This document shows positions 17,389 through 25,962 of a stretch of 64,000 nucleotides of DNA, piece by piece. The notes under the pieces were generated by a model. The model did not search any database, had not been told where the DNA came from, and worked only from the letters and a program-made list of their open reading frames with translations. How positions within the stretch are numbered: the stretch's first letter is position 1; every line of letters starts with the position of its first letter. Position numbers and translations under genes: made by a program. Origin of the DNA: Candidatus Calditenuis fumarioli (GTDB lineage: Archaea; Thermoproteota; Nitrososphaeria_A; Caldarchaeales; Calditenuaceae); NCBI GenBank assembly GCA_030059665.1, contig JANVYR010000001.1, positions 337,368 to 401,367 of the forward strand, in the 5' to 3' direction.

Positions 17389-18040
17389 CCCCGCTCACCG
17401 CCCTCACCAAAACTTTCCCCGTGAGCTCGTCCTGGAAGACGTCCACGTACCCCCTCATGGCCGCGAAGAGGAGGAGGATGATCCTCTTGACGGCTGCAGC
17501 CCTGTTCAGCCCCCTCACCAGCTCCTCCAGCGGGAACTCCGGCGCCCTCGAGAGGAGGGCCATCAGCTCGCGAAGGAACTCCTCGAACTCCTCCTCGATC
17601 TTGACGAGGTAATCGTCCACCTTAATGTCGACGTTGATCTGCTCGAACTTGGCGCTCTGGGCGCCAGCGCTCATCTTCTCCAGCACCCCCATCAGCTCCC
17701 TGACGACGTCCAGCAACGTCAGCGTCAGCACTTCCCCCCTAAGCGGTATCTCGATCGGCGGCGGAACCAGCAGGTCCGGTCGCTCGATGTGCCTCTCCCT
17801 CTCCTGCTCGTCGATCCGCTCGCTCTTCTCGCGGTGTATGACCGCAGCCGTGTAGATCGCGACGCCTGCCTGGCTGAGGGTGACCGAGAGGCCCCTGATC
17901 ACCTCCGCGAGCTGCCTGAGGAGGGGGAGCAGCTTGACGTTCCAGGGCCTGAACCTCTTCAGCTCCGCCGGATTCAGCAGGAGCCTCCAGTCGGCCGCGA
18001 CCCTCTCAGCTCTGACTCCCCTGCTCGCCAACCAGCTCAC
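17378..18040 (-). CDS. scpA: Segregation and condensation protein ScpA (kleisin)
   Basis: Kleisin that bridges the SMC heads and binds ScpB. The 220 residues contain an N-terminal helical part, the mid-region VPPPIEIPLRGEVLTLTLLDV, and a C-terminal winged-helix end around RGLNRAAAVKRIILLLFAAM. Family members conserve an acidic central helix, seen here as DDYLVKIEEEFEEFLRELM. GTG 18040 overlaps the smc end by 35 bases; no better start is visible downstream. Confidence 0.88.
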   Translation of the reverse strand: MSWLASRGVRAERVAADWRLLLNPAELKRFRPWNVKLLPLLRQLAEVIRGLSVTLSQAGVAIYTAAVIHREKSERIDEQERERHIERPDLLVPPPIEIPLRGEVLTLTLLDVVRELMGVLEKMSAGAQSAKFEQINVDIKVDDYLVKIEEEFEEFLRELMALLSRAPEFPLEELVRGLNRAAAVKRIILLLFAAMRGYVDVFQDELTGKVLVRAVSGVAA

Positions 18041-21000
18041 CCAGCTTTAGTGTTACCACGTTGGACGCCCCGTTCCTGCTGTAGACCCCGATGAGGAGGT
18101 CGGCCTTCTCGGCGACGATGTCCTTCAGGCTCACCACGAGGATCTGGACCCTCTTCGACATCTCCTTGAGGAGGTTGGCGAGGTTCGAGGAGTAGTTCGC
18201 GTCGAGGTGGGCGTCGACCTCGTCGAAGATCAGGAAGTCGGCCGGAGTCAGCGACTGGAGCGCGAGTATCAGGGCCACCGCGGAGACCGACTTCTCCCCA
18301 CCGCTAACGCCCCTCGTTGACCTCGGTGCCTTTCCGGGGAACCTCACCACCATCTCGATCCCTGACTCGAGGGGGTTGCCTGGGTCGGTGAACTCGAGCC
18401 ACGCGTCGCCGCCGGTTAGGGCCCTGAAGAACTCGCCGAAACCCTCGGAGACCCTCTTCACCGTCGACTCGAGGACCCTGAGCTTCTCCCGGTCGATCTC
18501 CTCGATCAGCTTGAGGATCTCGTTCCTCTCCATCTCGAGCTCCGCGATCCTCTCAGACCTCTGCTTGTACCCGGCGACCACCTCAACGTACTGCATCGGC
18601 GCGAGCTGGTTGACCAGCTGGATCTCGCCCAGCTCTGACTCCAAGGATGCCCTGATTTTCGCGGTGAGCTCAGGCGGAAGTGACGACAGGAGGCTCCTCG
18701 GCCCCTGCCTCAGCTCCATCAACCTCTCCTCGAGCGCCCTCCTCCGAACGGTGAGCTCGACCTCCGTGACCCTGAGCGACTCGAGCCTCGCCTCGATCTC
18801 CCTCAGCTGCGAGGAGACCCTCTCGCGCTCCTCCCTGTGCTGCCTGATCTTGGCTGAGACCTCGGCCGCCTCGGACCTGATCGCGTTAAGCTTCCCCCTC
18901 ACGGCCTCGAGCTCCGACATGAGCGTTCTCAGCTCCCTCACCCTCTCCGCGTACCGGAGAGCGACGGCTTTGACGGCCTCCAGCATCCCGGCCCTCGTCC
19001 TCTCCACCTCCGCGAGGTAAGCGGTGGAAGATCTGGCCTCGCGCTCCGCGTTGGAGATCTCCGCTGCGACCGCTTCCCGTTCCCTCCGCAACCTGGAGAG
19101 CTCGGTCCTAAGCTCCGTAGCCCTCACCAGCAGCTCCCTCTGCCTCTCCCTCAACCTCGAAAGTTCCTCCCTCTCCTCGAGTGGTTCGGGGGGTGCGACC
19201 ACCAATTCGATCTGGCGCTGAAGCTCCTCGTGCGCCGCCAACAGCTTTCGCTCCTCCTCAGCCAACCTCCCGAGCTCGGCCTCGATCCTCTGCCGCTCCT
19301 CGTTCAGCCTGGTCATCCTGCCCGAGATCTCCCCCCGTTCGCGCTGGAGGGATGACAGCCTTGAGTCCACGGCGCGCAGCGTCCCCTCCCTCTCCGAGAC
19401 CAGGGACCTGAGCCCCGAGATCTCCCGATCCACGGCCTCAGCTCTGGAAGAGAGCTCGGCTGCCCTCCTCTCCAGCTCAGGCACGAGGGATCTGAGGGTT
19501 TCAAGCTCTCGCCTGACCTCCGACTCGGAGAGCACCTCGCCGACCGACTCGAAAATTCCACCTCTCCGCCGCACGGCGCCAGCAGAAGTCACCGACGTCA
19601 TGCGGTCAGGGAACGAGGGGCGGTCGATGAGGACCGCGTTCTCCAGCGCTATGTGGAGGGCAGCGGAGGCCTCCTTCGACGAGGTGCTCGAGAGGCACGC
19701 GAGGCACTTCCCGCTTTCGGACCTACAACCCTTCCACCCTTCGACGCTGATGACTCTGACCCTGAGTCCCAGCGAGCTCGCGGCCACCGCGATCGATGCG
19801 GCGTCCACATCGCGTCTCACCACGACCGCCTCCGTCAGATCACCCAGAAGACGGAGGACCAGCGACTCGAGGCCCTTCGGTGGCTCGAAGAGGTCCCGGA
19901 GGAGGCCGAGGGAGCCGGACCCGAGAACCGCCAGAAGTGCCCTCTGGACCTGACCAGCTCCTGGAGGGTTGAGGGTGGTCTCGACGGCGTTCGCCTCCGA
20001 CTCGACCCTCGCCCTCAACTCGCGCAGGGAAGCGAGGGTGGTCCTGACGGCATCGAGTTCACTCATGAGGGATCCGATTTTCGCTTTCGCATCGCTTACC
20101 TCTGCGGTCAGGGCCGCCCTCTGCCTGTCCAGCTCCGCGAGCTCCTCTGAGATCTCCCTGAGCCTCGCCTCCAGCCTCGAGATCTCATCGCCGTGGGCCG
20201 TGAACCTCGCCCGAAGAGTGGAGACCCTGCCCCTGAGGTCGGTGAGCCTGCGCTCGACGTCGCTTATCCTCCGCTGGATTGCCTCCCTCTCCGCTGCCAC
20301 AGAAGCGGCCCTTCTCTCCCACTCCCTCACGACCGACTCGAGCCCCTTGATCCTCGAGTTGACGGAGCTCAGCTGAGACTCGACGGCCTCCAGCTCTGAC
20401 GAGAGTGAAGCCGTTGCGGACTCGATCGCGCTAAGCCTGCTCCTCAACGACCTGACCCGCTCGTCGGCCGACCTCAGGGAGGACTCGATCTCGATCGCCC
20501 TCCTCCTCGCGTCCGCGTACCTCCTTCCCCTGTCCCTGATCTCGGCCTGAAGCCTCCCCATCTCCCTCCTCGCCTCCTCCGCAGCCGCAGAGAGCGAGGC
20601 CTCCCTCGACTCCAGCTCGGTGGACCTCTGCCTGATGGCCTCCGCCGACGCCTCCAGCCTCTCCAGCTCCGCGCTCACCGTCGACAACCTCGATCGGAGC
20701 TCCTCTGCCCTCGGACCCAGCTCAGACTTCTCCGAAGCCAGCGCGGCCAGCTCGGCGTCTATCCTTCCGATCTCCGCGGCTATCTCCTCCCTCCTCAGGG
20801 CCTCGAGCTCCTCCTCGATGAACCTCCTCCTGCTCAGGTCGAACCACTCGGCCTCGAGCTGCTTGATCCTCTTCCTCACCTCGGACGCCGCTGCCTTGGC
20901 GACGGCCACGTTCCGCTCCGCCCTCTCCAGCTCCTTCAGGGCCTCCTCCCTCCGCCGGTCGTACTCTCCGGTGCCGGCTACGTCCTCGATCAGCTTCCTC

Positions 21001-21473
21001 AGGTCCTCCGGTCCCATCTCGGCTATCCCGAGCACCGCGCCCTGGGTGACGATGTTGAAGCCGGAAGGCCTGACGTTAGCGGTCGCGAGGATGCTGAGGA
21101 GGTCCGCCCTGCTGACGGACCTGTTGCCGACGAGGTACTGGCTCTCGCCGTTGGGGAGGAGCTTCCTAGTGATCACGACCTCGTCGTCGTCGACCGGGAT
21201 CACCCTCTCCGAGTTGTCCAGGACCACCGTGACCCTTGCCATGGGTGCGGTACCGCCCTCGGAGGACTGGTGGATCAGCTCCGAGAACCTCGAGACCCTG
21301 AGCGCGTGAGGGCTGAGCTCGCCGAAGGCGAACTTGATCGCGTCAAGGATGTTGCTCTTCCCGCTACCGTTAGGTCCCGCGATCACCACGAGGCCCCTCG
21401 GCAGGTCTATCGCCTGCCTCCTGGGAGGAAAGGACTTGAAGCCCTGGACGACGATCCGCTTGATGTGGACCAA
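18006..21473 (-). CDS. smc: Chromosome segregation protein SMC
   Basis: Long ATPase of the condensin-like complex. In order the 1155 residues show Walker A GPNGSGKSNILDAIKF near the start, coiled coil to about 510, a hinge at about 510-670, returning coil, signature VSGGEKSVSAVAL and Walker B DFLIFDEVDAHLD. The hinge carries Cys583, Cys590 and Cys593, the last two as a CLAC (CxxC) pair, unusual for SMC. TTG 21473 follows GGATATATTG by about 29 bases, consistent with a leaderless start. Rad50 is excluded by the hinge glycine region and the adjoining scpAB. Confidence 0.96.
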   Translation of the reverse strand: MVHIKRIVVQGFKSFPPRRQAIDLPRGLVVIAGPNGSGKSNILDAIKFAFGELSPHALRVSRFSELIHQSSEGGTAPMARVTVVLDNSERVIPVDDDEVVITRKLLPNGESQYLVGNRSVSRADLLSILATANVRPSGFNIVTQGAVLGIAEMGPEDLRKLIEDVAGTGEYDRRREEALKELERAERNVAVAKAAASEVRKRIKQLEAEWFDLSRRRFIEEELEALRREEIAAEIGRIDAELAALASEKSELGPRAEELRSRLSTVSAELERLEASAEAIRQRSTELESREASLSAAAEEARREMGRLQAEIRDRGRRYADARRRAIEIESSLRSADERVRSLRSRLSAIESATASLSSELEAVESQLSSVNSRIKGLESVVREWERRAASVAAEREAIQRRISDVERRLTDLRGRVSTLRARFTAHGDEISRLEARLREISEELAELDRQRAALTAEVSDAKAKIGSLMSELDAVRTTLASLRELRARVESEANAVETTLNPPGAGQVQRALLAVLGSGSLGLLRDLFEPPKGLESLVLRLLGDLTEAVVVRRDVDAASIAVAASSLGLRVRVISVEGWKGCRSESGKCLACLSSTSSKEASAALHIALENAVLIDRPSFPDRMTSVTSAGAVRRRGGIFESVGEVLSESEVRRELETLRSLVPELERRAAELSSRAEAVDREISGLRSLVSEREGTLRAVDSRLSSLQRERGEISGRMTRLNEERQRIEAELGRLAEEERKLLAAHEELQRQIELVVAPPEPLEEREELSRLRERQRELLVRATELRTELSRLRREREAVAAEISNAEREARSSTAYLAEVERTRAGMLEAVKAVALRYAERVRELRTLMSELEAVRGKLNAIRSEAAEVSAKIRQHREERERVSSQLREIEARLESLRVTEVELTVRRRALEERLMELRQGPRSLLSSLPPELTAKIRASLESELGEIQLVNQLAPMQYVEVVAGYKQRSERIAELEMERNEILKLIEEIDREKLRVLESTVKRVSEGFGEFFRALTGGDAWLEFTDPGNPLESGIEMVVRFPGKAPRSTRGVSGGEKSVSAVALILALQSLTPADFLIFDEVDAHLDANYSSNLANLLKEMSKRVQILVVSLKDIVAEKADLLIGVYSRNGASNVVTLKLGELVGEQGSQS

Positions 21474-21554
21474 CGCCCCACGACCTCACCCTCAGGACAA
21501 TATATCCGATCCTGAGGCGTATCACCCTGAAAACGCTCTGGGAATACTGAAGGA

Positions 21555-22064
21555 TCACTGACCCTGCTCCGTTGGGGACCTCTGGGCGAGCCTCTCCCTG
21601 ATCGACCTGATGAGGTCCTCCGAGACGTCGGGCCTCCTCTCGAGGAAGTCTATCAAAGCGGAGATGATCTCGAGCGTGGAGGAGCTGAGCCCGTGCTCGA
21701 TGAACTCGGCCTCCTCCTCCGCCGTCTCCGGAGGAACCCCCAGCTTCTCTAGGAACTTGACCAGGACCTCGTGCCTCCTCAGCACGCCTGCAGCCAGCTC
21801 CCTCCCGGATTCGGTGAGGACGAAGCCCCTGTACTGCTCGTACTCGATGTATCCCAGCTGCCTCAGCCTCCGGAGCATCTTCGTGACGGCAGGAGGCTTC
21901 ACGTTCAGGTGACGGGCGACGTCTTTCGAGGTCGCGAACCCCCTCACCTTCTCCAGCGCGTAGATCACCTCGAGGTAGTCCTCCACCTCCGGCATGGCTC
22001 TCCTGGCACGCCTGCTCCTGACCCGCCTCACCTGCTGCAGCACCTGCTCCTCCCTGCTCGCCAT
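21555..22064 (-). CDS. DtxR/MntR-family metal-dependent transcriptional regulator
   Basis: 169-residue repressor-type protein sensing Fe2+ or Mn2+. The winged-helix region reads VEDYLEVIYALEKVRGFATSKDVARHLNV, then PPAVTKMLRRLRQLGYIEYEQYRGFVLTESG; the dimerisation/metal domain follows with RRHEVLVKFLEKLGVPPETAEEEAEFIEHGLS, including the His-Glu ligands of the family. There is no C-terminal SH3/FeoA domain. AGAAATATTG about 30 bases upstream of ATG 22064 suggests a leaderless transcript. No ferrous or manganese transporter is adjacent, so its targets are unknown. Confidence 0.9.
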   Translation of the reverse strand: MASREEQVLQQVRRVRSRRARRAMPEVEDYLEVIYALEKVRGFATSKDVARHLNVKPPAVTKMLRRLRQLGYIEYEQYRGFVLTESGRELAAGVLRRHEVLVKFLEKLGVPPETAEEEAEFIEHGLSSSTLEIISALIDFLERRPDVSEDLIRSIRERLAQRSPTEQGQ

Positions 22065-22115
22065 CCCCTCGGTTCCGCACCGAACGGCAATATTTCTGTG
22101 GCTCTCTGGAGCGAT

Positions 22116-22901
22116 TCAGGTGAAGAAACCGATCAGGAAGAGCGCGAGGGCCGGAGCGAAGTGCTTCATCCACTCGGACCGGCTGTAGCTGAGGACCTTC
22201 AGTCCGTCCAGGGGCCCGAACGGGAGGAGGTTGAAGAAGGCGAGGAGCGCGTTGATCCTGGCCACCGTCAGCGTCAGGTGGATGAGCCGAGGTTCCGCTC
22301 CGAGCGCTGTCAAGCCGAATCCCAGTGCGAACGTGACCGAGGAGATGAGGGTGTTGGTGAGCGGCCCCACAGCTGCGACCTTCGCGAAAGTCCTGCTGTT
22401 GGGTGCGCCGAAGATGTTCACGGCACCGGGTGCTATCACCTTGAAAGGCGAGAGGATCGAGATTGCGGTGATCAGCGCCCCGATCGGCGATACCCTGAAG
22501 ACCGCGAGGTAACCGTGTCCGATGGCGACGAACTTGTGCGCGAGCTCGTGGACCAAGAACGAGAACACGAACGCCACCACTGCAGCCGCTGCGAAGACGG
22601 GCCCCAGACGTCCGAGGTCGAAGAGCGTGGCTCCGACGCCCGCGACCAGCAGCGCTCCGACCGAGAGGTGAAGCGCCTCCGAGGAGCTGATCCTGAGGGA
22701 CGTCGAGGAGAGCCTGGCCTTGACCAGAGGGGCCGATTGGGACCTCTCCTCCATGGCCTTGATCTCGACCGGCGAACGGGCCTGGTGGAGGAACTCGCAG
22801 TCGTGGGCCTCGGGGAGCCTGTGCTCGGCGCAGTGGTAGCGACCGCAGTAGGCGCACCTGAAGGGCAGAACCTCCTCCCTCCCGCACTTCTCGCACCTCA
22901 T
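22116..22901 (-). CDS. AN1-type zinc finger fused to an M50 site-2 protease
   Basis: 261-residue integral membrane protein. Residues 3-37 form an AN1-like zinc finger (CEKCGREEVLPFRCAYCG, then YHCAEHRLPEAHDC). The membrane part has about six hydrophobic segments with the metalloprotease motif HELAH at 118-122 and the second metal-site motif LLPFGPLDG with Asp232. It should cut substrates within the membrane, with the zinc finger recruiting or sensing a partner; that role is inferred. The family is known in archaea. It lies just upstream of the DtxR-type gene, with separate promoters. Confidence 0.88.
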   Translation of the reverse strand: MRCEKCGREEVLPFRCAYCGRYHCAEHRLPEAHDCEFLHQARSPVEIKAMEERSQSAPLVKARLSSTSLRISSSEALHLSVGALLVAGVGATLFDLGRLGPVFAAAAVVAFVFSFLVHELAHKFVAIGHGYLAVFRVSPIGALITAISILSPFKVIAPGAVNIFGAPNSRTFAKVAAVGPLTNTLISSVTFALGFGLTALGAEPRLIHLTLTVARINALLAFFNLLPFGPLDGLKVLSYSRSEWMKHFAPALALFLIGFFT

Positions 22902-22960
22902 CGCCAGACGTCGCCCCTGTACCCAGCTTACGGAGCTACGCCCGCACCTCGGGTGATAAC

Positions 22961-23056
22961 CCTTTTTCCGGGCCTGCAGGACTGCGAGTTCACCTGAGGG
23001 TCATGAGGCCGTCGATTCGTCGATGAGCTGCCCTCCGGAGACCGAACGGAAAAAGG
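22961..23056. repeat. 10-bp inverted repeat flanking a gene-free interval
   Basis: CCTTTTTCCG at 22961-22970 is exactly inverted at 23047-23056 (CGGAAAAAGG). The pair encloses 76 bases between the AN1-protease gene and the substrate-binding protein gene (gene-free from 22902 to 23087). The left arm overlaps a possible TATA region (GGGTTATC) of the protease gene. Function is unknown; chance is possible. Confidence 0.35.
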
Positions 23057-23087
23057 CCGAACGATTGGACGGTCTACTCGATCGAAC

Positions 23088-24206
23088 TCAGGGGGAGTAG
23101 AGGATCTCGGGTCCCGGCTCCTTCGTCAGAACGCCCACCTCGACCGCCTTCGAGAACATGGTCGTCGTGACCGATTTGGCGTCGCTCCTCCAGATGGGTA
23201 TGGTCAGGTACTGGACGTCCCTGGCGAGGATTCCGGAGAGCATCACGCCCCGCTCGACGTTCATGCCCTTGGCCAGTATCCTGTCCGCCTCCTCGGGGTT
23301 CCTCCGGATGAAGTCCTCGACCTCCTGGAACATCGCTATCATCCTCTCGACGAAGCCGGGGTTCGCCTTCAGGAAGTCCTCCCTGACGGCGGTGACGAGG
23401 TAGACCGCGTAGGGCTGACCCGTGATCTCGCGCCAGAGGTCCTCGAAGCTGACGACCCTCCTGATGTTAGGGTTCTCCTTCCTGGCCAGAGAGATGTGCG
23501 GCTCCACGAGGACGGCCGCGTCGACCTCACCGGTGATGAGCCTGCTCCTGGCGACGGGGTAGGCAGATGGGACAATGGTGATCTCCTTCTCGACGTCGAT
23601 GCCTACGGCCTTACCGTAGGTCTTCAGTACGACGAACTCGGTAGCGCCCACGTCGATCGCCAGCTTCTTCCCCTTGAGGTCGGCGACCGACCTGATGTTC
23701 GGGTCCCTCGTGGCAATGATCACCGCGGACATGGGAACGAGCGTGTTGGTTATCTTCAGCTTCACGCCCTCGAGGTACATCCTCTGGAAGACCAGGGGCC
23801 CTCCACCTGGTATGACGTCCGCCTCGCCGCTCGAGATGGTGGCGTAGAACCCGGCGATCGTCGGCTGCGGCACCCATGTGATGTCGAGCCCGTGCTTCAG
23901 GTCGAAGCGCTTCTCCTGTATGATGAGCTGGAGGAACTGCATGTAGCTCGGGAACGCTATGCTAGCGAATCTCACCTTGATCGGTGCTGGCGGCGATGGC
24001 GTGACGGTTGCGGTCACTGTGACCGTCGTCTGCCTCTCGACCGTCGAGGTGACCGTCTCCCTCACGACCCGCGTAACCTCCTTGGCCGGGGCTACTGCAG
24101 GTCCAATGGCCAACGCTCCGATTACGAGCCCCACCACCAATGCGACCACTATGAGCGCTCCCGCAACGGCACCCGAGATCCCGAGAGACCGCATAGCGTT
24201 TCTCAT
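23088..24206 (-). CDS. ABC transporter substrate-binding protein (NMT1/TauA-like), orphan
   Basis: 372-residue extracytoplasmic solute receptor. Residues 10-37 form an uncleaved or signal-type membrane helix, then a Thr/Val-rich stalk (TVTVTATVTPSPP), common in archaeal receptors, then a two-lobe domain with FYATISSGEADVIPGG, DLKGKKLAIDVGATEFVVL and VDAAVLVEPHISLARKENP. The NMT1/SsuA group binds sulfonates, nitrate, pyrimidines or similar small molecules; the ligand is not evident. ATG 24206 is 28 bases from ATTAATATAG, so leaderless. No permease or ATPase adjoins it. Confidence 0.85.
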   Translation of the reverse strand: MRNAMRSLGISGAVAGALIVVALVVGLVIGALAIGPAVAPAKEVTRVVRETVTSTVERQTTVTVTATVTPSPPAPIKVRFASIAFPSYMQFLQLIIQEKRFDLKHGLDITWVPQPTIAGFYATISSGEADVIPGGGPLVFQRMYLEGVKLKITNTLVPMSAVIIATRDPNIRSVADLKGKKLAIDVGATEFVVLKTYGKAVGIDVEKEITIVPSAYPVARSRLITGEVDAAVLVEPHISLARKENPNIRRVVSFEDLWREITGQPYAVYLVTAVREDFLKANPGFVERMIAMFQEVEDFIRRNPEEADRILAKGMNVERGVMLSGILARDVQYLTIPIWRSDAKSVTTTMFSKAVEVGVLTKEPGPEILYSP

Positions 24207-24629
24207 GGACGCAAATCGAATCGCACCTCACTATATTAATCACTTCTTGGACCGGGGATCTGTGACCAATTCTTAGCCCTAGCCACCGGTCCCTCACTCT
24301 GCCCGACACTGGACCATCGAAGCATCAATGACGTTTTCCCGTAAGCGGCGGGCCTTTGATTTACAACCGGTACCTTTGCCCCAATCAATGCCTACCCGAC
24401 CTTAACGCCGCCCGCCATCTCATCCCAAGGTCGCTTAAAGGCAAGCGCGCCCACCGCCGTTGCCATTAGGACCTGACCAACTAGGGAGCCAGCAAGTCCT
24501 GCGGGCGCCGAATTCAGAGGACCCGACGGACGAAGCATACGTTCTTCGCGCGGAGGCAATCGGCGAAGGGACGGCTGTTGCGCGCTCAACCGAAGGGCCA
24601 GATTCCTGAACTGCGATTTTCGCTGCTTG

Positions 24630-24768
24630 ATTAATGTTTCCGGAATTCCTTAACTGCGATGAATCAGGTCCGTCTGCTCTTTATATACCCCTTTGCAAAA
24701 ACGGGGGCAGGCGGAGGTGAGCTGAAAATATCCTAAAATTAAGGCGAGATTCCCGGAAATTGGGGTCG
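24630..24768 (+). promoter_or_regulatory. CRISPR leader with TATA promoter
   Basis: The gene-free 24240-24768 stretch is more AT-rich than its surroundings. CTTTATATACC at about 24679-24689 is a strong TATA box directed into the array. Before it lies a near-perfect 16-base direct repeat, ATTCCTGAACTGCGAT at 24602-24617 and ATTCCTTAACTGCGAT at 24645-24660. CGAGATTCC at 24745-24753 is an inverted copy of the GGAATCTCG at the start of the first repeat. Leader position matches array polarity, because the repeat at the far end is degenerate. I see no convincing gene between 24240 and 24630. Confidence 0.7.
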
Positions 24769-25807
24769 GAATCTCGCGAAGAGAGTTGAAAGCTCCCCAA
24801 TCTGATCACACGCCCTGGAATGTGTGGTTAACGAATCTCGCGAAGAGAGTTGAAAGTAACAGTTCCTTCTCTACGAAGTGCAACATAAAAACGGAATCTC
24901 GCGAAGAGAGTTGAAAGAATTCAGACTCAACCTCATAGACCTCGAACTTGATCTTCGAATCTCGCGAAGAGAGTTGAAAGCGAAGAAAAACTGCTCAGAT
25001 GACTATCCGTTTGGAGCAGGAATCTCGCGAAGAGAGTTGAAAGACCGGTGCATGCAGGGAGCTTAGGGCCGGGGGAGTACAGGCCCCGCCCGAATCTCGC
25101 GAAGAGAGTTGAAAGGGCGGGGCGCCAGCCGAGGAGCGCGTCTCGCGGCCGTAGTGGAATCTCGCGAAGAGAGTTGAAAGGACTTCTCCGACTGATCTTC
25201 AGGTCTATCGTCAGCCTAGAATCTCGCGAAGAGAGTTGAAAGGAGCTCAAGATGGATGGCATCGAGTTTAGCCAGCATCTGGAATCTCGCGAAGAGAGTT
25301 GAAAGATAAGCCTTTTGTTCTTGTGGCATCAGGTTTAAATTGTCCGGAATCTCGCGAAGAGAGTTGAAAGCCGAATAGTCTCCTCAGGGTCAGAAAAGCC
25401 CAACTCATCGAATCTCGCGAAGAGAGTTGAAAGGAGGTTTTCAAAGCGCGGTCGGCCACGAGGGCACGGCCGAATCTCGCGAAGAGAGTTGAAAGAATTC
25501 AGACTCAACCTCATAGACCTCGAACTTGATCTTCGAATCTCGCGAAGAGAGTTGAAAGGGATAACGCCTCCCTCACCCGTGTCGAGTGCTCATGAATCTC
25601 GCGAAGAGAGTTGAAAGTGCAGTATGATCCCCATGATCCACCAGTCCCTGGAGGCGGAATCTCGCGAAGAGAGTTGAAAGGGTTTGAGGCGCCCGAGGGA
25701 ATCCTCCGCATACGCGTCCGAATCTCGCGAAGAGAGTTGAAAGTTCGTCTCGATGAAGGCTTGACATCTGGCGCAGAAGCGGCGAATCTCGCGAAGAGAA
25801 TTGGAAG
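24769..25807 (+). CRISPR. CRISPR array: 17 repeats of 24 bp, 16 spacers, no cas genes nearby
   Basis: Repeats begin at 24769, 24833, 24894, 24957, 25020, 25092, 25157, 25219, 25282, 25347, 25410, 25472, 25535, 25594, 25657, 25720 and 25784. The 24-base unit reads GAATCTCGCGAAGAG then AGTTGAAAG; it contains TCTC/GAGA arms around GCGAA and ends in GTTGAAAG, the 8-base tag style of crenarchaeal type I-A and III systems. Sixteen repeats are identical; the last (25784-25807) differs at two positions (GAATTGGAAG end). Spacers are 35-41 bases except spacer 5 (48 bases, 25044-25091). Spacers 3 (24918-24956) and 12 (25496-25534) are identical. No cas gene lies in the window. Confidence 0.98.
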
Positions 25808-25877
25808 TCGGAAGGGGCGTCCCCCGGCCCCTTCAGCCTCAACTTCTATTAGCAGGCTATGCAGATGTGAACACCGG

Positions 25878-25962
25878 GCGGGGGTAGCCAAGCCTGGTCA
25901 AAGGCGCAGGGTTGAGGGCCCTGTCCCGTAGGGGTTCGTGGGTTCGAATCCCACCCCCCGCA
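25878..25962 (+). tRNA. tRNA-Leu (GAG)
   Basis: 85 bases fold as a class II tRNA. The acceptor is GCGGGGG (25878-25884) with CCCCCGC (25955-25961) and discriminator A at 25962. The D arm is GCCAAGCCTGGTCAAAGGC, the anticodon stem CAGGG/CCCTG encloses TTGAGGG with anticodon GAG, a long variable arm (TCCCGTAGGGGTT) follows, and the T arm is GTGGG TTCGAAT CCCAC. No intron; CCA is not encoded. It starts 70 bases after the last CRISPR repeat. Confidence 0.95.

Noticed and set aside
18006-21473. Calling the SMC protein Rad50 because of the CxxC pair
   Set aside because: scpA and scpB follow directly, length and hinge are SMC-like, and there is no Mre11 or HerA/NurA neighbour.
21370-22896. Long minus-strand frame covering the DtxR and AN1-protease genes
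   Set aside because: It is a shifted frame of those genes with no recognisable domain and low-complexity composition.
22961-23056. 10-bp inverted repeat as ends of an insertion sequence
   Set aside because: No transposase or target-site duplication; the enclosed DNA is only 76 bases. Kept only as a low-confidence repeat.
24392-24589. Minus-strand frame of 65 codons before the array, with one hydrophobic stretch
   Set aside because: No promoter, ribosome-binding site or family motif. It could be a permease remnant but I cannot support it.
24878-25066. Open frame across the CRISPR array with repeated ISRRELK motif
   Set aside because: The repeated peptide is just the translated CRISPR repeat; frames break with spacer length and both strands show similar artefacts.
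25044-25115. GC-rich complementarity within spacer 5 and repeat 6 as a hairpin or terminator
   Set aside because: It arises from a single G+C-rich spacer and is not conserved across the array.
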